A stretch of 64,000 nucleotides of DNA, taken from Myrica gale (taxonomy: Eukaryota > Streptophyta > Magnoliopsida > Fagales > Myricaceae). The notes under the pieces were generated by a model. That model saw only the letters and a program-made list of their open reading frames with translations, searched no databases and had not been told where the DNA came from. Location: contig OZ005605.1 of the NCBI GenBank assembly GCA_963930655.1, positions 10,423,501 to 10,487,500 of the forward strand, written 5' to 3'. Made by a program: the position numbers and the translations under genes. This document shows positions 58,382-64,000 of this stretch, piece after piece. The stretch's first letter is position 1, and every line of letters begins with the position of its first letter.

Positions 58382-59950
58382 CTGTTATTGAGAGAATAAA
58401 ACTCATTTAAAAATTAAGACATAAGAACTAACAAGTAACAAAAAAAGGAATTTATGAAACAATTACTAGGGAGGATAGCAATAAAAAGAGTAAACATCTG
58501 AAGAGCACCAAGACCACCAGCCAAATGATTATCCAGCACAAAAAAACTAAAAAATTACATAAGAACAAGATGTTCAATAGTGTGGAACATTGTAAATTCA
58601 CTTAGAAGTCTTATGTGTTTAACATCTTAGTAGCACTGAGTGGTTGTTTTAGAAAATTAGTGTTGATCCTCTCTTGTCTTTTTTATCTCCCTAACTTTAT
58701 CTCCTTAAATACTATTTGCTTTCTACTTGTAATAAATAAATATTTATTCAAAAAGAAGAGCTGGCCATTGAAAGTCTGTGGCTGAAACTCGATGATCTTT
58801 CAAATCTTGATAAAAGAAAAAAGCAACACTACAACTAAAGCCAAAAAGAAAAAAAGGGATTATATGCATGAATCTTTTCTAAAACTAACAGGTTGCAATC
58901 TTATTCTCTAATCTATATACGTTGGAATCACTTGATATCAATGGACTGCTTCCTACAAGCTAAAAAGAAAAAACGGATTATATGCATTTTTTTTGTTAAT
59001 GAAATATATGATACTAGAAACCATTTAGATCTCAAAACTCTAGATAATATTGTCGTTGTTTCAGTAAAAGGGAAAACAAAATCTAAAACTTATCAATTTT
59101 GTTTTAAAAGAATTGAATCTCAAACTCATCCATTTTGTTTCAAAAACTAAGTTTAATTTACTTGGATAAACAAAAATCAGATTACTTATTAAATAATAAA
59201 AATCATATGTTCTACTATGTACTCTACATATGACAAATATTATAGTATTACACTCTACAAAATTCACAAATATATAGTCCACAAATATTATGCAAACAAA
59301 TTCACAAATCACAGATCATACATGCACAAATGATTCAATCAAACTCATCCTCCACAATTTCAAACAAAAGCAAATCATCCAATCAAGCCCATCCTCCACA
59401 GTTTCACAACCTAATTTCTAATCTATACTCTAAAATTATAATTTAACTATGAACTACAATAAATAATTAACTAAATTAAGTGAATGGATTCGTACCTGAA
59501 TCAATGCACTGAGCCACTAACAAATCCTACACAATCGTGTAACTTGAACTAAAAAATGTAATTAGTTTGGGCAAGGAAATTCATACAAGATACAACTGTG
59601 AACCGTGCATCGAGATAAAGAAATTCATACAAACAACCATTTAGTGCAAGGAAATTTATACAACTGTGGCGTGCATCAGCTCACCTGTCGGGGGCCAGAG
59701 ACGGAGAGAGATGAGAGCGCAGAGGAGAGAAAGGCCAAAAACGAGAGAGAGAGAAGAGCATAGAGCAGAGAGACGGCAACAAGAGGGGGAGCACGATGGC
59801 CGGAGGGAGATAGTGAGGTCGGGCGTGAAGAGGCACGGCTGGAGGGGGAATTTTCGAAGAGGGGGGGGTACTGTGAAGAGAGGCCGTCGGGGTGGGGGGT
59901 CGCGAATGATCTAAGTCCTAAGGGGAGAAAATACCCTCAGCGAAACAGTG
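58382..59950 (-). other. hAT 5' non-coding region with probable leader introns
   Basis: Upstream of the transposase ATG on the minus strand. A GC-rich purine/pyrimidine tract (59660-59900) likely corresponds to the leader; CCGACAGGTGAG (about 59680) and GATTCAGGTACG (about 59495) are donor-like, and the acceptor just before the ATG at 58382 suggests at least one 5' UTR intron. Otherwise AT-rich and empty. Confidence 0.4.
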
Positions 59951-60170
59951 TTTTTTACTGAAGGTATTAAGTTTTTATTTTTTGTAAGTTTCGGGTCGGG
60001 TTCGGGTAATATATCGGGTATAGTACTATACTCGAACCCGCTTTTTTATACTATTAAAACCCGAAACCGAACCCGCCTAAACCCGCCCCGATCGGGTCGA
60101 ATATTCAGGCCGTGGGTTTTTTGCCCACCCCTACTTCTTAGGGACCGGATTATAAGAGGCAGTTGATTGC

Positions 60171-61217
60171 TGCCTTAAATCAAGCCTTGTCTTTAGCTGC
60201 ATATCTATCCCTTTATCATTTACCTTGATTCTAGCACCTACGTAATTCTAGGATTATATTATTGTGCAGCTACTGTATAGCCTAAAGTGCTATTTTATCT
60301 CCTTGTAGAAAATTCTCTCTGTAACTATATAAAGGATAGAAAATGATATACGAAATAATTCAGTTACACAATTAAGGTCTTCAAACTCTTTATGGTATCA
60401 AAGCCTATAAGTCTCCCACGAGCATTTTTTTCCTTCTCTACATCATGTCTGACGTTAACCATTCTGGTCATGTTCCCACTTCTGATGTGAACCCCACCTC
60501 TGGTCCTACCCCAACTTCTGGTGTGAATACCTCATCTCAACTTCCTTTCAAGTTGTCCCCCTCCAACTACCTCTCTTGGCAAGCACAGTTTCATACTCTC
60601 TTGATCGGCTATGATCTTCTCGGTTTTATTGATGGATCTTTTCCTTGTCCATCTCAATTTGCTGACCGCATTGCTTACCTTTACTGGTATTGGCAGGATA
60701 AGCTCCATCTTTGCGGCTATCTCAGAGACTGTTATGCCGCTCATTGCTGCCTCTGACACCTCTAAGGAAGCTTGGAGCAAGCTAGCACGCTTCTATACGA
60801 ATCGCTCTCGTTCTCGAGTCATGCAGTTAAAGGAGGAACTCACATTGAGTCAACATGGTTCTCGTCCCGTCACCGAGTATCTTCAATCCATCAAGACCAC
60901 TGCTTATGAACTTGCTCTCATTGATTCACCGATGAGCAATGACGATCTCACACTTCATGTCCTTAATGGTCTCGGGACTGACTACCGTGATATTGCCTTA
61001 AATCAAGCCTTGTCTTTAGCTGCATATCTATCCATTTATCATTTACCTTGATTCTAGCACCTACATAATTATAGGATCTGCATTATTTTGCAGCTACTGT
61101 ATAGCCTAAAGTGCGCTTTTATTTCCTTGTAGAAAATTATCTCTGTAACTATATAAAGGATAGAAAATGATATACTAAGTAATTCAGTCACACAATTAAG
61201 TTCTTCAAACTCTTTTA
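60171..61217 (+). mobile_element. Small gag-only copia-type LTR element (TR-GAG-like)
   Basis: Direct repeats of about 222 bp (60171-60392 and 60994-61217), starting TGCCTTAAATCAAGCC, flank a single gag region. TGGTATCAAAGC directly follows the left repeat (60393-60404), an initiator-Met-type primer site. No protease, RT or integrase space exists. This fits the known class of non-autonomous gag-only plant LTR elements. No clear target duplication was found, and the exact right end is uncertain. Repeats differ at several positions, so it is not very recent. Confidence 0.65.
60445..60993 (+). pseudogene. copia-type gag (fossil)
   Basis: Starts MSDVNHSGHVPTSDVN, then LPFKLSPSNYLSWQAQFHTLL and, further on, AASDTSKEAWSKLARFYTNRSRSRVMQLKEELTLSQHGSRPVTEYLQSIK, DDLTLHVLNGLGTDYRDIA: the UBN2/retrotransposon gag domain of Ty1/copia elements. 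About one break. It runs to the right LTR with no zinc knuckle. Confidence 0.8.
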
Positions 61218-61725
61218 TGGATCGATTCCTTTCTCTTCCTCGAATTCAGATAATTCTTTAGGGTCAAACTCCTCATCCTCATAATTTTTCAGCCTATGTT
61301 TAATAACTCTTCTTAAGTCTGATTTACAACCTATAGGCATATCTCAAATGGCGAATATTGATTTAGGCTTAAGCTCTGGGCACTTCTTCCTCTTTGCATT
61401 CCTCCTTCATGTCTTTTTTCTCTACCTGATCAATTGAACAGAGTCTATATCATAGAATTTAAAGAAGACCGCAAGATAACAGTACTCACAATTAATTACC
61501 CCAAACTAGTGATTGACCTTAATTAATTACATAAATGCGGATATTACCCTCGAATTTCAGATTATAATTCCCAAGAAGCTTCTTTTACCTTGTGCGCCCT
61601 CCAGAATACCTTAACTAGTTGTATCTTCTTTAAGCACAATTATTGCTCCTTGCGGTCTAGAATTTGAACAGACTATCCTCCATTTGCGAGGGGGAGTAAT
61701 CAATAACATGAGATGGATATGCAAC
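61218..61725. other. Unassigned stretch with copia-like polypurine motif
   Basis: No gene recognised. GCGAGGGGGAGT (about 61686-61697) resembles a copia polypurine tract, so decayed copia 3' DNA is possible. Confidence 0.3.
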
Positions 61726-63045
61726 TGTAACACCCAGACTATTTAAACTTTATTAATTTTATTAAAATAGGTAATTAGATTATAAAATAATATTAATCTA
61801 TTATTTTCGGATTAATTGCTTTAATTAGTTTAAAAATGTAGAAAAATCACTAAAAATAGCAAATAAATGCTGAAAAGTACTAGAAAAATTCTAGACAAAA
61901 TCTTTTATTTTCTTTCAAACTTTTCATGCTACAAGTATATTTTGCTTTCCTATTATTTTAGAAATTCCTTAATAAAGACTTTTTGCATTTAAAAATTAGA
62001 AAAAGCCATTATTTCATTGTTTTTGCCTATGTAACATTTTTAAACCTAATTTTCTCCAAACTTTTGGCCTATGACTATTTTATTTTCCTAATTACTAAGC
62101 CTATAGGACACCTCCTAACCTAACCATACACCCTAGGATTAAATTTAGAAACTGTTTCATTTAATTAACCTAAATGGGCCTAGTAATTAAAGCCTATTGG
62201 GCCTCTTTCAAGCCTACATTTGGCCCAGCCCACCCCATTTTGTCGGACAAAACCGGCCAGTCCCTTGTTTAATGCCCATAGGAATTTTTCTAATGATTAT
62301 TCATCATTAGGTCTCATTGGCTGCTGCCCAATTCATCCAATCCTCTCCTATTGCTTGTGTATACCATCTAAGCTAGTCCTAGACATAGTTATAACCTAGC
62401 CTAGTTAACCCTAGCAGCCTAGAAATTAACACTAGGCTTTAACCATGGTTAGGAGTAGGATAAATAGGGAGGTGGTGTGAAGGGTTAGCGTCACTCCATA
62501 TTCAGCCATTAGAGAGAAATTGAGAGAGTTAGAGAGAGCTAAAGAGAGAGTTAGTTTGCTGTAGAAAAAGAAGGACGAGAAGGAAGAGAAATTTTGAAGA
62601 GAAAGAGAAAGGTTGAAGTATCCCTTGATTTGGTTCTTTGAGGTTGTTATTTTGATCTTGATGCTAATAGAAATGTTCTTTAATGGTTCTTGATATTCAA
62701 CAGATCATCCACTAATCATAGTCCAAGGAGGTAAGGGGTTAGTTTTGATTTTAGCATGGTTAGTAGGCATGATCATATGTTTAGGAATAGGAAAATGTCA
62801 TCATGCATGTTAAGCTAGGATCTTGATCATCTAAAATGCTCGTCATCATGTTAGAGAGGAGACTAGGTATCTGAAATGAGGAAATTAGACGTAATGTTAG
62901 TAGGTTGGTTAGTATGTTGTAAAAAGAGGGCATTTTTACGTGTTGATGATGGGTGCATGGGGTTGAAATCAAATGAATGTGGTTTTGGTGATTTCTGGGT
63001 AGTATTAGGGATGTGATAAAGCCTAAGATAAATGTATTAGAAGGA
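61726..63045 (+). repeat. Probable Ty3/gypsy LTR fragment (another Tekay-like family)
   Basis: Starts TGTAACACCCAGAC, a typical plant chromovirus LTR start. It then has an AT-rich upstream part and a GAGAGTTAGAGAG-rich leader (62510-62560) followed by a GTAAGG donor-like site near 62730. No 3' terminus is recognisable; it seems to stop near 63045 at a different LTR-like sequence. Confidence 0.45.
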
Positions 63046-64000
63046 GACTAGGCCTCGCGCTAGTATTTACCTCTTTGGTCTCTTTATTATAATACAATGC
63101 TCAATTAAACAAGATTACGACACGATATCTTCTTAGATGCTCCAACGACCAAGATTCCCTCACTTGATTTTCAGCGGAAAGTTTTAAAATAAATAATGAT
63201 AGTAGTCTTAGTAAGGTTTAAAAGACTTTAAAGTGGAAGTTATAATTAAATCTCTTGTTTTAATGAATGAAACTTTAGTTCCGGCTTACTACTAAATGGA
63301 AAAATTAAAAATTCATTCTTAAATCCAAAAAGTAAGAAATATTTCAATGTATTAAAGCATTAACAATAGAAAGCAGTTAATATTACGGAAATAAGTTACA
63401 ATCCTTTACATAGGATTTCTACAAAAACTGCTAGAAGGTTTACAAAAGTGTGTGCGATCTATAAGCTCACCTAAATCTAACAAATATTTCCAAGATAATT
63501 ACAAAATAACTAACCAATAAAAATGACTACATAAACATAATGATTAAACTATGGGTCTTCATCTACACTCTTATGGTGTACCAAGTTACTCTTCAGCACC
63601 ACCTCGTAGAGGCTCACCGGCTTCATAGGGATGTCAAGCAACCACGATGCTAAAGAAGAAGGAGGAGGTGGATCCTTTGGAATACGATAGTGATAATAGG
63701 AGTCTATACCCGCACCCAAAATTGCACCATGAATGTGTACATATTGAAGTCATGGTACTGAAAACTCTCGTAAACCCTCATGATATGCTTTATTATAGGA
63801 CGTTGTACATGCACAAGAAATAAAAGGGGAGAGTCTTAAAGACTCGTAAGCATGACAATAAACAATGGCATGACAATAGACGTTACTCAAAGCATAACAT
63901 AAGCATGAAACCATAAAAATAATTAATGAAGTACAATGCCAGACTATGGAATATATATGCAATGTCAGATATTCACTAACAATTAATTCCAAATAAATTA
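63046..64000 (-). repeat. Probable gypsy LTR, minus strand, running off the right edge
   Basis: On the minus strand it has a TTTCCGCTGAAAAT-like segment (about 63180) comparable to TTTTCCGCTGCAAG near the 3' end of A LTRs. An ACGAGTCTTTAAGACTC hairpin (about 63851-63835) is comparable to the TGAGTC hairpin. Family uncertain. Confidence 0.35.

Larger units (their letters stand above)
55213..60133 (-). mobile_element. hAT DNA transposon (BED/RICESLEEPER type), complete ends, inactive
   Basis: 4921 bp, perfect 8-bp target duplication CTTCTTAG (55205-55212 and 60134-60141), terminal inverted repeat TAGGGTTGGGC at the left and TAGGGGTGGGC at the right. The right subterminal region is rich in CGGGT motifs; the left has a perfect 11-bp hairpin AGCCCAGAACG (55234-55244) / CGTTCTGGGCT (55261-55271). 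Transposase is on the minus strand, 58381 to about 55908. A Tourist-like MITE lies inside it. In-frame stops and a frameshift make it non-autonomous. Confidence 0.93.

Noticed and set aside
1-64000. tRNA, rRNA or snoRNA genes
   Set aside because: I looked for tRNA boxes and conserved rRNA stretches and saw none; a tRNAscan-SE run would be decisive.

Overview
The window looks like transposon-packed DNA of a flowering plant, probably a eudicot. The evidence is several Ty3/gypsy chromoviruses of the Tekay/Del type (fused gag-pol, C-terminal chromodomain, LTRs of 3-4 kb, initiator-Met-type primer site), a Sirevirus-like Ty1/copia element, a BED-hAT (RICESLEEPER-type) DNA transposon, two MULE-type MITEs with 9-bp target duplications and a Tourist-like MITE. 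I cannot name the species. I found no intact host gene; the only candidate is a broken small GRF zinc-finger gene near 53 kb.

Layout. 1-11703: a Tekay-type element of family 'A' (A1, right part only) sits inside the accessory ORF of an element of family 'B' (B1). 11704-13968: remnants of a minus-strand Ty1/copia element. 14552-15040 and 15361-15753: two foldback MULE-MITEs. About 16319-50650: a decayed plus-strand Sirevirus-like element that was the target of two later insertions. The first is A2 (20389-45085, target duplication TACAT), which itself contains B2 (25218-39033, target duplication AGGGA) inside its coding region. The second is a minus-strand solo LTR of a third related family 'C' (46418-49298, target duplication TATAT). 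So B2 lies in A2, A2 lies in the Sirevirus, and to the left an A element lies in a B element: both families jumped recently into each other. 52669-53610: the GRF zinc-finger pseudogene. 55213-60133: a complete-ended but dead hAT transposon (8-bp target duplication CTTCTTAG) with a Tourist-like MITE in its transposase. 60171-61217: a small gag-only copia-type element. 61726-64000: parts of two more long gypsy LTRs.

The most interesting signal is in the non-coding LTR DNA. Families A, B and C have unrelated 5' LTR parts but share a 3' module of about 0.65-0.86 kb. It is bounded by a 13-nt inverted repeat (CTGGAATGAYACA / TGTRTCATTCCAG), and its two arms co-vary between families. Inside is a row of hairpins with different stems but the same loop signature (GAAGGA...GAAG), also with compensatory changes. 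This looks like a selected RNA fold that I do not recognise as a named family. A second signal is paired TCGA-core palindromes: GTGTCGACAC twice with a constant 11-bp spacer, six pairs per A LTR. Similar palindromes recur in the Sirevirus-like element, a copia LTR, a MULE-MITE and the C solo LTR.
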